NCBI GenBank assembly: GCA_963921825.1
Contig: OY997588.1
Span: 13,282,001-13,346,000 of the forward strand
Direction of reading: 5' to 3'
DNA from: Erodium maritimum
Taxonomy: Eukaryota > Streptophyta > Magnoliopsida > Geraniales > Geraniaceae
Length of the DNA stretch: 64,000 nt
Both the position numbers and the translations under genes were made by a program. Below, piece by piece: positions 22,212 through 33,340 of this stretch. Under the pieces are notes generated by a model. It did no database searches, had not been told where the DNA came from, and worked only from the letters and a program-made list of their open reading frames with translations. The number at the start of each line of letters is the position of its first letter. Position 1 is the first letter of the stretch.

Positions 22212-23029
22212 AACAGAGCAAAATCAAGCTCGGAGAAGGTAAATACGTGGATTTTTCGAATAAAGATTTGATTTTTGATGATGGGTTTGGGTGATGGCAA
22301 CACAATCTCTACGAAGCTGCGGAGAATTGAATAGATTGGTCAATCTCAGGCACTCGGTTTCTTCATCGGAGAAGATGATGACGGTGAAGGATTCAGGGGA
22401 GGTTGTGTATACAGTGTACAGCCATTAATAGACCATACAGTTTTATTACAGTATTTGAAACAAGAACAGTAAATCATTACTTTTTTCACAAGTATGCTAT
22501 GAACAAAATTATCTTTTTTCTTCTTCTTCACGATTACAGAGTAAGTGTTCTTAGGAGTCATTTAATCCGTATTTTATTACGGTGGAGTATATTTTGAGCC
22601 TCAATCGCAATCCAAATATGTTATGTTAGCTCTTAAATTAAGTCTAAGATTCCACCAATTATCAACTGTTCCAAATGGAGAAGGAGCTCATGAAGAATGG
22701 TCGAAACATTCATTTGGTAACATTTCCATCTTTTATTAGGAACAATTATGACTCTTTTCGAATTGGTTATTTTTTTTTGAATCGGGAGGACATAGGTTTT
22801 TGTTCTGGATAGTTTCTGCAACGCTCAATAGATTGTTTATGGTAAAAAATCTCAAGTTTAATATTATAGTTCGGGACTCCCGTAGGTGATCAGACGCTCT
22901 TGAACCCGTAGAAAGAATCTACTTTGCTTTATAGAAATGAAATAAACACAGAAACACAAAAGCTAACGAATACGCGATGCTAGTTCTTCTGAGATCCATG
23001 GCTTTTGTGGCGAGGCGTTCCGCAATTGT
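22212..23029. other. spacer downstream of the GATL gene
   Basis: It contains the 3'UTR of the GATL gene in its first few hundred bases and otherwise AT-rich DNA. No gene or bounded repeat was seen. Confidence 0.5.
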
Positions 23030-23450
23030 TGACCTTTAGTCTTTATTCATCGGGATAACCTGACCTATGGTATCGTGGATTGATACACTCTCTTACCGTC
23101 CCATCCGCGGATCCCAAACTCAATGGCCAGATAGCTCTCAATCCTTCTTCAGTCGTTGTCCTCTGGTGGCCGCCGCATGGAAGACGATGACGACAAAGAG
23201 AAACGAGATTCGTACTTGATGTTCATCGGAAAAAAAGAGCATCTGAAGGACGGAGGGGGAGACTTCTTTCTTAAGAGGATAGTGGCCCGAGGGAGGTGGG
23301 TCAGTAGAGGCGACGACAACGTTCAACGCGGAGGCCATGACAACAACGACACGAAAAGAAGCCATGACGAGAAGACGACAACCTCGACAGAAGGAGCAAA
23401 ACCCTAGTCTCTTAGACTCTTAGTCTCTTGCTCCTAGAGTCTTTTAATTA
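23030..23450 (-). repeat. dispersed repeat, copy 2
   Basis: This is the partner of 19950-20340. On the minus strand it reads AGAGTCTAAGAGACTAGGG, then ATGGCTTCTTTTCGTGTCG, which also resembles 13210-13310 on the plus strand. That suggests a third partial copy into which the 2.84-kb solo LTR was inserted. Confidence 0.5.
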
Positions 23451-24000
23451 CGGGTCTTAATACTAATTAAGTACGGTAAATTATAGTGTTAAAAGAGCTT
23501 AATTTTCGTGCCTTGGGAGACTCAAATTAATTCACCATAATTAATGAAAACACATGGTATATATACTTATTTAATCAATGGATGGACCTAAATCCGTGGC
23601 GCATTGAAGATCTAAATATATTCCCCATCAGACACTTGGTTCATGTCAACCATTTCACACTAGCCACGTCCTTTCTTCACATTCAATTTCCTAAACCAAG
23701 TGATGAAGATTCCTACACTGTTCTCAGTCAACTTATCAAAATATCCCAAAATCTCTGCATAATCTAACATGGAGCATGCCATTTACTTTGACTTCATTAC
23801 ATAGTGCACATATCAGAACACCAAAATCCTGAGGGCTGAGAGGGTGATTTTATTTAATCACAAGGGCATGAACGGTACACACAATCATAAACTATATACA
23901 CTAATTAACAAGCAACACATATTGAAATGCATTAAGATTTTGATGGGGTCTTGGATTCAGAACTGAAACATACAGATACAGGTGTAGGTAGTTAGCTCCA
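23451..24000. other. spacer, 3' side of the PQ-loop gene
   Basis: No gene or bounded repeat is visible. The 3'UTR of the minus-strand PQ-loop gene lies in its last part. Confidence 0.5.
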
Positions 24001-27000
24001 TCAAGGGACAAAATGTTTGGTAGCTTCCATGTTGTCTGAATTATTTGTTGCCTTCTTCTCCTTCCTCAAATATCTGTAATAAATGTACTGCACTATGATC
24101 TGTGTTTTATTGTCCTGTTAAGGTGAAACCAAAGAGAAACAATAACAGGAATTGTATGGTTAACATGAAACCGGTGAAGGATACGAATGAGTCTAAAGCC
24201 ACACAGACTGCAGCATCCAGCAACCAAGGCATGTTGGCCTTAATTTTCTCCCATTCGGTGGTTCTTACCACAATGCTGCAATGTTTGAGGAAACCAAACC
24301 AGATTTAATTAGTACCTTTTCGCTTTGATTGTTACTAGGATGTCTGTAATTTATCTATGTTCGTTTCAGCCATAAATTGAGATGAAGAACCTCAGGACGT
24401 AAGTGACATTGGCAACCAGTGCAAATACGAACATTAGAGGATTCAAACCCTGAACCATTAGTAAAGACAGAGTTAAATCCATAAACAGAGTTCAAGTATG
24501 AAGCAAAATATTCAAAGATAATTAATCACCTCTACGCTCCCTCTTTTGATCTGCCAAATGGGTGCAAAGTTAGTGGATTAATTAGTTAATTTGTGGGATT
24601 TGAATGAATGATAATGTGTAGGCATACTCACATTAAGCCATATCTGAGGGAGTCTTCCACCCATGTATATAGCAGCCATAAGCCAACCCAACCATTGTCC
24701 ATAGACACTGTGTTCACTTACATGGAGCTTAGTTGCAGTGAAGCCCAGATATAAATTTGAGAGTGCTTTGCAGTGTAGGGGCATGGTGAGGGATGTTGCC
24801 AGAAATGTACCATAACCGACCTGTAAAAGCGTCATTGGTTAGTGCATCTATTAGAGAACCAACAAAACTAATAGTTGAAGATTCAAATTCAATTATAGTT
24901 TTATATTCTAATACGTGTCCTGGTGGACAAACCCGTGTCCCTGAAGTAACAGCTCTGATACATATTGGAGGACTGATTCAACTAATAGTTCAACTTGATA
25001 GTTAAAGACTCGATTATGAGATGAAAGGACTTACAGATCGAGGAATGGGCCTAGGGTTGGATGGAAGGCAGGCATAGTCATCATCAGAAGATGAATCGCA
25101 GTGGAGGGCCATGGATGAAGGCCCGCTTATGGCTGCTCTCATAAAGGTTCGTGAGTGTGGCGAGCCACTGCTGGCTAAGGATCTAGCTGACCTATATATT
25201 TCACATGGAAGGAACAACATAAAGGGTGTCAACAATAAGCATTTCAATACAAAGGCATGGAAACAATCTAAAACTTTAATCTTATCGCTGTAGACTCCTT
25301 GATACATGTTAACGCATTTCTTAATGTTCAAGTGAGGATCCATTATAGTTTGGTTGTTTGATCTGATGGATCCGGAGTTCGAATCATAACACCAATGTAA
25401 ATTTAGTAAAGAAACATAACACACCGAGGGACTAGGACTCTATATATACATTGGACATCAAATGGGCCGTTGGGTGTATTTCAAACACTGTATAGTTTAA
25501 TAATCATTTTAAAGTTTGACTCACATAAAAATTGAAGAGTTGATCTTTTTCTCTCTCAACGTCTAAAACCTTACCCGTCTTCAACTCATCCCCTTGTCGT
25601 CGTTGGTGGCTATAATGACTTGGGCCACGGCGACTAACACCCTCTTCCTCCCCCGCTTTCTACCTTTTCTTTTCGCCATTAATCTTGCACGGTGAAGCTC
25701 GTCCCCTCCCTTTGTCTCCTTTTCATCATCGTAGTCTTTGGTTTCCGGAGGTCCGTGCTCGTTCACCCCCCCCCCCCCCCCTTGCGCCGTCGTTGTCGAC
25801 CGCCTCAATCCGCCACCACCTTGTGTCATTGTTCCCTTTCTTCAGCCGCCCTCCACGGACCAAATCTGCACCCTCCGACCAGATCTGTCACCCACTGCCT
25901 TCTTCCGCCCAGACCCACACCCTTTTTTCGTCCCCATGTCTTTCTGCCACGACCCCTTCCCCGATCCTTTTCTGTGGCGACGACGATAGTCGACTATCCT
26001 CTTTCCCATCCAACCTTGTCTCCCGACGACAACGACTCCCGGTCGAGCCTATCCGCCACCCCTCCTTCAGTCAGATAGTCAGATTTGCACCCACTTTCGG
26101 CCAGAACACCGCAGTTCGAGCCGTTCAGTCTTGCTTCTGCTTATCGCGTTTATCTGGCCAGATCCATGTACTAGCTTCAAGCGGATCAAATCTGCACCCG
26201 GTGCCACCGCCCTAGACATCAGAGGCCGACCGCGAGTCGTTTATTTATTTATTTTGTTTATGTTGTTCCCCTGCCGGAATACCGAATCTCCGGTAGATGT
26301 GATTGTTGCCTCTGGTGCCGTATTCAATTGGGTTTTTCTTTCGACGAATCTCTCTAAAGAGTCGATAAAGAAGATCGATGCGTCACCATTTTCAAGAATT
26401 GTTCATCCCGCTAAACGTCTCTTGGTTTATCGAAAACGACTGATAGATACAATACATATGTTGTTCTTTGTGTATTGTTCAGTCGGTAAGATTTATTAAT
26501 TTTTAATGTAACTATGTACAAAAAAGAAGCTCACCTAAGAACTCAAACCCTTTGAGACTAACTTTTTCCTATGAAATGTTGACATCGATCAATACTCAAT
26601 ACGTATTTTAGAATCTCCATGTACTATTATTATTATTATTTTTAGACAAGTAGGCCTTTATCTGAAAGTGATAGTTGAATGACACAAATGATAAGAATAC
26701 TTAACCAAGTCAACAATAAAACATAATCAAGATCACGAGTAAACATACGTGAAATAAAAATCACGGATTGGAGTAGCCTTAGGTGAAGCACCAAGTATTG
26801 GAATGCTTGAATACATTGTTCTATGCTTCAATGCTTTATCATCGTCTTCATCAACCTTCAAAATTCAGGATAAATACTGTTACTGTCCAAATATCTTGTA
26901 AAACGAAGCACGATATGTCCTTTGAAAGCATACCTCAACGTCGTTGACTTTGATTGTGCGACAATTCCACAACTTATAGAAGTGATCATAGTATATGCAC

Positions 27001-28073
27001 TGGATCACCAACACCACCGTGCTTATTGTATAAAGCTGTGCCAAAACAACATATATATACTAATCGATTTCACAACATACTATAAAGCTTTTCTTCGTTC
27101 ATTACATAGTTGATATAAAAAAAAATGTAATTTGATTGTCTTGTATCAGGAGCACCAGTTGCAATAAGTTAGAACGAGGGGGGTCGAAGTAGAAATACGC
27201 ACATCTTCAAGGCCACATTTTGTAATAAGGAAAATTTACAGATTAAAATTACCAGAGCTGTGTAGTACTGAGTAGGCAGCTGCAACAAAAAAACAAGGTT
27301 CAGACAAAAAGCTTTTCATACGAATGAAATAAGAAAGAAAAACTTTACGTACTAGCTATCATAGATTTATATATTTCGAGAACTGATTGTTGATTTATTA
27401 GTCGATCAGGTCAGACATATAGACTTACGATAATTATACAAAATAACATTTTTCGTTAAAAATAATAGAAAACACTAAAAAAACTAACTTGTCATGTAAC
27501 TATTGAACTCAAAAACAAATTGTAGACTTGTTAGTTTTTGGAGTTTTTCTAAATGTTTTCTGTCATTTCTAACAGAAAATGTTAGTTTTGTGGAATTATC
27601 TTAAGTCTACAGGCTTGATCTGATCGACTAATAAATCGACTGTCAGTTCTTGAACGATACAAATTGACAATAGTTAGTTTCTAGTTTTATCTTTAAAAAA
27701 AATAAATGCTGATGACGACTCACCGTGACTGGCTCCAGAAGACAACCCACCAGATTGAAAATGTCTCTGCAAGAAAAGTGTGTAAAATGGTGAAGAGAAG
27801 ATGATGCAGTGAAGGTGTTTGTGTAAATGCCTGAGAGGGATAAAAAAGAGACCCAATGACCCAAGTGAGTAGGAAGGCGAGTGAGACGCCGTGGGAGGAC
27901 TTGGTGCGGAAGTTGGTGATGATTTGGGGGATCTCGGCGACTCCCCAACACACGAAGCTCGTGACTCCGAAGCCCAAGGAGACACCATCCTTGACGTTGC
28001 AGAGACAGTCTTTGAAGTACGTCTCCACCCACCCCACGCACGGCCTCTGGTTCGGACACTGAGAGAACGACAT
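24001..28073 (-). CDS. PQ-loop repeat transporter, YPQ1/PQLC2 (SLC66A1) type, 11 exons
   Basis: Exons on the minus strand, in coding order: 27853-28073, 27724-27766, 27253-27279, 26934-27035, 26749-26855, 25035-25191, 24632-24820, 24530-24550, 24391-24449, 24185-24275, 24001-24099. All joins keep frame and have GT/AG borders; together they give 371 residues and a TGA stop. PQ-loop 1 is CWGVAEIPQIITNFR (P49, Q50); PQ-loop 2 is GGRLPQIWLN (P277, Q278). Seven hydrophobic spans are expected. The middle loop holds the Ser/Asp-rich DSSSDDDYACLP stretch. Yeast Ypq proteins and animal PQLC2 export basic amino acids from the vacuole or lysosome; a tonoplast role is the natural inference. Exons 8 (21 nt) and 3 (27 nt) are very small. 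Intron 5 (25192-26748) and intron 2 carry repeat insertions. Exon 5 to 6 is the least certain join, because acceptors GAAG and ATATAG are weak. Confidence 0.9.
25430..26540. mobile_element. noncoding retroposon-like insertion in intron 5 of the PQ-loop gene
   Basis: Intron 5 (1557 bp) contains a GC-rich, pyrimidine-rich block (25560-26220) with a run of 16 C (25766-25781), followed by a part (26270-26500) related to 6650-6900. It ends TTTTAATGTAACTATGTAC and a short A-run at about 26519. The frames in it are low-complexity Pro/Ser/Arg and match no domain. The layout, with a GC-rich start and an A-rich end, is that of the other L1-like noncoding retroposons here. Its target duplication was not found and its ends are approximate. 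Confidence 0.45.
27374..27657. repeat. inverted repeat (hairpin MITE-like) in intron 2 of the PQ-loop gene
   Basis: The left arm TTCGAGAACTGATTGTTGAT, then TTTATTAGTCGATCAGGTCAG, is mirrored at 27610-27657 by CTGATCGACTAATAAATCGA and CAGTTCTTGAA. The arms continue for about 125 bp with mismatches. It is a miniature inverted-repeat element by form; its superfamily is unclear as the flanks show no obvious duplication. Confidence 0.65.
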
Positions 28074-28689
28074 TATGTATAACTTAAGTGTTTGTTGAAG
28101 AAGAGGGTACGAGGTGGTGCTGGTTTTAAAGGCGATGCCGAGGAGGGTGTGTTGGTGTTGGAATCGTAGGACGCAGTAAGTATATCCGTTCCACGATACC
28201 TACCAGCATGTGTTTTGTAGGGTCGGTTTTGAGTTAATATTGGAAAGGGAACAAAACTAGTTGAATCGAATCGATTTTACGAGGAGAACAGAGGATGGGT
28301 GAAGGCTAGTGATGTCAAATCCACAACACAACAGCGGCATATTCTCCTCCTCGATGCGCCGCATATTCTATTCCCCGATGCTTGCCTGCGTTTATTGACG
28401 GTCCTGATTGCTTACAGCTTTACCAGTACAGTACAGGATGTGCATCTGATCAATGACATCTCACCATGACGACGACATTGATGTCTAGGACCTGAAATAG
28501 CAGCAACTCTTGCACTCCAAATAATAAATTACAGTTTAACCCACAATTTTAAGGAATGAGAACCCAAGTAATTACTCTGGTTTCCCGTTCAAAAACTAAT
28601 CACGTGTTTTACAATTATTAATTTTGATTTTTCTTGAACGATATATGCAAGTATTTTTAGATTTCAGATTGAACGATACATTGTAGTGC
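28074..28689. other. promoter side of the PQ-loop gene
   Basis: Upstream of the minus-strand start codon at 28073. No coding frame is seen. A small inverted motif (TTGAACGATA) at 28634-28680 resembles the edge of the hairpin in intron 2. Confidence 0.45.
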
Positions 28690-29942
28690 GTCAGGCACAT
28701 GATCCGACTACTGAAGAACAACCACTGAACAAATTTTCTGTGCTAATAAGTGGGAAGCTCTGTTTACAGTTCTTTTTAAAAAATTGAAGGATAATCCCCT
28801 CGTGTTGAGAAAGCAGAAGACAAGTGTCTCGAATAATAGCCTCTACTGGAGAAGTCGGGGGTTCTCCATGGAGTATCATATTGATGAGGACCAGAGTGGC
28901 ATACCGAATAATAATAGAGCCCCCTAGCCGAGGCGCATTCTAAAGGGCAGTAGTAAGGGCGCAAGCCTCAATCATGATCGGAGACCAACTCCCCGAGAGC
29001 AGGCCATTAGCAGCCAAGTGCATCGTCCCATGTATATCCCTTGCGATTATGCCCCACACTCATTGGTTCGTATCTTGGAATATCGCTCCATCAACATTAA
29101 TAGTTATGGTTCATGGGGGCGGCCTGATTCACTTAGCCGGCCAGGATGGGGCTGGCGGCTGAACCGGGGTAGCCACGGATTTCGCCTCCTGCCATGCCTT
29201 GAGGTGCGATGCGATGCGCTGCGGTCGACGAGACCACCCTCAGCGCAGCTAGGGACACCCCTCCCCCATTTCAAACCATTTCTTGCCTTCCATATCTCCC
29301 ATGGGACAGATAGGATTTTTCCCACCTTATGTATCGGTCTCCCAGTTTCTGTCCCCTCCCACCACTGTACAAAACTCCCCACATAGGCCCCAAGGGGTCA
29401 AACTTCCAAATTGGGACCAATAAGTCTTTGCAAACCCACACTTCAAGAATAGATGATCTATTGTTTCCAGCGCCCGACCACATATATCACACGTGGAAAG
29501 TACCGAAACAAAGAGTTAGTTTAGGTTGGAAGCTACTTGCAACATACATCTCGGGCATCTCCATAGAAAAATCAAGAGGCGAGGTGGAAGGTTCCAAAGG
29601 GTTGACCATGCCACCATTGTCGTGTTCTGACGGGCCGCATGCCTTTCACCTGTTAGTAAAGATTAGCCTGCCTTTATAGTGTACATTCTGGTTCTCTCCG
29701 AGGCCCAGTACCAAGTATCCTTAGTCCGAAGGCCAAAGAGCGGTATCTGGAGGATGTGAGCCCACGGCCAGATCCGAGGATGTCACCGGGATCTGAGGAA
29801 GAAACCACAATCGCAACTACACCGGTAGAGCAAACAACACGGAGGTGAGGGCGGCCAGATCCGCGACAATCCTCACCTTAAAAGGTGAGGAAAGGCGTCC
29901 CACACCCAGATTCGACACGACCCAACCCCCAAAAGCTGCAAA
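28690..29942 (-). mobile_element. L1-type LINE remnant, 3' part
   Basis: On the minus strand, pieces of the C-terminal cysteine/RNase H region can be read: CGRALETIDHLF-like near 29450, WEIWKARN near 29300, and an RNase H-like tail ending near 28690 (HGEPPTSPVEAIIRDT). Frames are broken repeatedly. The left part of the same retroposon seems to continue beyond the solo LTR, at 33002-33340, where an ATG-starting leader (MSPPLTLTPVGEFSG) lies, so the LTR inserted into this LINE remnant. Confidence 0.6.
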
Positions 29943-32900
29943 TGTCACGCCCCAAATCCAGTTTTGACCGGACTTGAGACGTGAATAGAATTCGTAAAGA
30001 AAACGATAATTAGCAATTATAAGCCTTTGAAATAGACAAGTAAATCTCCTCAAATCAGCAAATAAAGTTCAGAATCTCCAGTGAGTCACAACTCAACAAG
30101 TAAAGTAATAAGTAAACGTTTAGTGCGACGGCCAACATAAATCTAAACTAAAACCCAAGATCACGGAAGCTCCCAAGCCTCTCCTCTCTAGACATCAGAT
30201 ACTCCTGTAAAACAGTAAGAGAAACAAATGGGTGAGCTTACGCCCAGTAGGAAAAACCTTAACAATTTACCCTTGGATCTACATTATACTGCGTAAACGG
30301 ATGACTTAAATAAGAGTCAACACGACCACAATGAAATAAAGCGTAACCATATAGACTAAGATAAGTACGATGAGAAAATAAACAAATGAAATAGAATAAG
30401 ATAAACACGATGAAACAAAGTATAACTAAGATGGAATACGATAGACTTGTACTATCGAAAATAACATTAACTTGAAAGGGTCCATAACAGGATTAACATA
30501 AGATATCATAACGACTAAATGGGAGTAATTGATATTACGCCAACCACCTGCTTTCTCAAGCCTCTGATCCATGAATAAAATTTAGTGTCACCTCGGCTCC
30601 CATATTCCGATCCACTAAAGTATTCATATCATATCAGATTTTCCCTCGATCCGGAGGGAGACATATATGTGTCGGAGTACCGGACACCATCCCATAGGGA
30701 TGCTCGCCTTCGGTATTCTCGAAAGTGTCTCCAAAGGACCATAATCATAGGGAACCAAGGTAGTGCTCCCGTAGGACGCATACCATTGGGTGAAACCTTA
30801 GAACCCAACTCTCATGAAGTAATCTCATCAATATCCCGCAGGATCTGCCGAGCCGTAGGCTCCTCACATCACTCAATATCCCGTAGGATCTGCCGAGCCA
30901 TAGGCTCCTCACATCACTCAATATCCCGTAGGATCTGCCGAGCCATAGGCTCCTCACATCACTCAATATCCCGTAGGATCTACCGAGCCCTGGGCTCCTC
31001 ACATTACTCAATATCCCGTAGGATCTACCGAGCCATAGGCTCCACACGTCACTCAATTAACCACTCCATAATCACCCAATAACCATTGCCTCTGTCAAAC
31101 TCCAACCATCACAACGGCACCGGATTACCCCCCCCCCCCCCCCCGGTGTAGTTCCAAACCAAACAACAAACAGACGAACCAATAAACGAACATACATTTC
31201 AAGAAATAGGAATAAAGGAACAAGTATTTCATTCAACCATCAAGTAACACACGTCGGAACACTCTTTCATCACAACCAATACTATTTCATACTTACCGTA
31301 CACTTACCTGTCACCAACCGTCGGTACATCGATCACCTGATTGTACCCCTTTGGTACAATCAGTCATACTCGATCATCCGTTCAATTGACAATTATAATA
31401 ACATAAATACTAAATCAATCAAGTACACATTCAACCAATCAATCATCATGTGAACCAACTGACTAGCATTCAAACATATGAGCTACTCTAGTTTCATTAG
31501 ACTCTTAAGTTAACCGAGCAGTTGGCAACCAAGCATGTGAACCTAACACACAACTAATCCGAGAGCTCTTCACAGCCTCTCTACCAGTAAAATCAAGTTC
31601 CCAAGTATTGAAAGCACACTTCACTAATTGTCATCGTCCTAAACATGCATACTAGACTCGTCCATTTATTAGTAATTGAAATACGATTATTCTAGTTATT
31701 CGCGTCCTATAGGCAATTCTAGGACCTTTCCGATTTTATTATCTTGATCATGCATTCTAAGCGGTAAATACGTAATTAAGACTTTCCCTACCTTGCGGTC
31801 TTCCTACGAACAAATACTCCTATCAACAGATGTCCGGCTCGCCTCGTCACCTCGGCGAAGTCCCAGCTACGAATCTGGGTTTACACACAAACGATCCAAA
31901 ATCAGATCGGGTCCAGATTATCCAGTTCTTTAATTTAACAGTTCTTCAATTCCTTTGATTACACCGATTAATCCGATAAAAGTCTGAATTAGTCTCAAGT
32001 GTCGTTTAAATCAGTTTTAAAATAATTAAACGGGTCTGTCCGATCCGGCCAACCCGAGTTCGACCCGGAACCCAACCCGAACCCGGACTCAGATTCAGTC
32101 TGTCCCAAGTCCAGACTAGTCCAGGCCCGAGGCCCAACTGAACCCAGGCCCGAGCCTAGCACTAGGTTTCGTCCTGCCTGAGCCGTGAATGGAGGTCGAC
32201 GGGGCTAGGGTTCCGGTGGTCTCCGGTGACGACGGCGGTTACGCCAGGAGCTCAAGAAGGTAAAAGGGAAGGTCGGCAGTGGCGAGGTCCGAGCTCTCCC
32301 GGTCAGATCGGACGGCCAAAGAGCTCGCCGGCGTGCAAGTTCCAGATCTGGAACTTGAGCACTCCGGCGACGCTCTCCAGTCCACTCCGAAGCCCAGACG
32401 AACCCGGAACTCGTGACGTCCGGCGAAGAAGAGAGTGAGGAAGGTGGATCTGGTGAGGAACGACTCACCGTTGACGAAGATGCCTGAATCAGGCACGAGC
32501 GTCTTCGAATCGACGCCGACGAGGGTTTGAACGGTCGAGAGGGCGGAGGGACGAGAGGGTTTCAGGGCGTTGGGTTTTGGGTTTTGTCGAGAAGGAAAGT
32601 AGACGGAGGAGAGGGAAGAGATGAAGCTGGAGAAGAACGTGGAGAGGTCGGAGACGGTGGGTGGTCGGAGAATAGAGGGGCGGCGCCTCTGGTTCGAATC
32701 GGGAGGGAGAGAGCGTGTCTGGAGGTTGAAGACACGCCTCGGGAACCGTGCACGAAAATGGGCACTGAGCGGCGTCTCCCTCCTTTTGTAGCTAGGGTTT
32801 GGGCTACACCAGCAGCTGGGCCTGGCTTCAAAGACGGGACTGGGGCGCGCGTCTGGTTTGGGCCAGGTCTGGCCCAAACCCCTTTTCAGTCCGGCAATTC

Positions 32901-33001
32901 CTTCTCTTTTTGTTTTCTTTTTTAAACCAACTCGAAGCAAAAACAACCCCCAAGTACTAGTTGCACTTTAATACCCTTTTAAACCAAACCGGGTTTTACA
33001 G
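29943..33001. mobile_element. solo LTR of the same long-LTR family (3.06 kb)
   Basis: It begins TGTCACGCCCCAAATCC, ends AACCGGGTTTTACA, and has the perfect 5-bp duplication GCAAA (29938-29942 and 33002-33006). Its order of blocks matches 13368-16206 along the whole length, including CTTTCTCAAGCCTCTGATCC, a 17-C run (31128-31144), GAGCTACTCTAGTTTCATTA and the GC-rich final kilobase. It has no coding domains. It is about 220 bp longer, partly because of a tandem array at 30830-31055. Confidence 0.85.
30830..31055. repeat. about 45-bp tandem array inside the solo LTR
   Basis: Five units of the pattern ATATCCCGTAGGATCTGCCG followed by AGCCATAGGCTCCTCACATC, with few changes between units. The sister LTR has, at the same place (about 14115-14220), a different short array built on CCCCGCAGGGTCCCATAACC. 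The place is therefore prone to local amplification. Confidence 0.85.
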
Positions 33002-33340
33002 CAAAGAAGACGGTGACGGGCTATCCTAAGCACGAACAAGGCTGGGGCTATTGGATCTGCGTCGATCTACATAGAAAAAGATGTCCCACGACCGGATCTG
33101 AGTAGGCGCCACCGTCGGAGAGGAAAGTGAGCCACCGCGCTTCACCAGAGAAGAGCGAGGAGGAATAAAACTGGAGAGAAGGGGTAGGAAAACGGGGAGC
33201 AGACCACCGCCAACGACCTCCTAGGTCGAGATGACCCGAAAATTCACCGACAGGAGTTAAAGTTAGAGGAGGCGACATACCATGAACGAAGAAAAAGAGT
33301 TTTTTTTTAGAGAGAGGTTAGAGACCCTATTTTTAAAATC
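33002..33340 (-). mobile_element. LINE remnant, 5' part, separated by the solo LTR
   Basis: It resumes with the duplicated GCAAA and reads, on the minus strand, a GC-rich leader with an ATG frame at 33278 (no stop for 76 codons, no domain). Its position and composition match the start of other retroposons in this window, for example about 49290 on the minus strand. Confidence 0.45.

Noticed and set aside
25685-26499. Three Pro/Ser/Arg frames in intron 5 of the PQ-loop gene
   Set aside because: They overlap in different phases in a GC-rich noncoding insertion and lie inside an intron proven by the flanking exon joins.
30830-31055. Regular repeats that look CRISPR-like
   Set aside because: The units are contiguous with no unique spacers, and the host is a plant; it is a tandem array inside an LTR.
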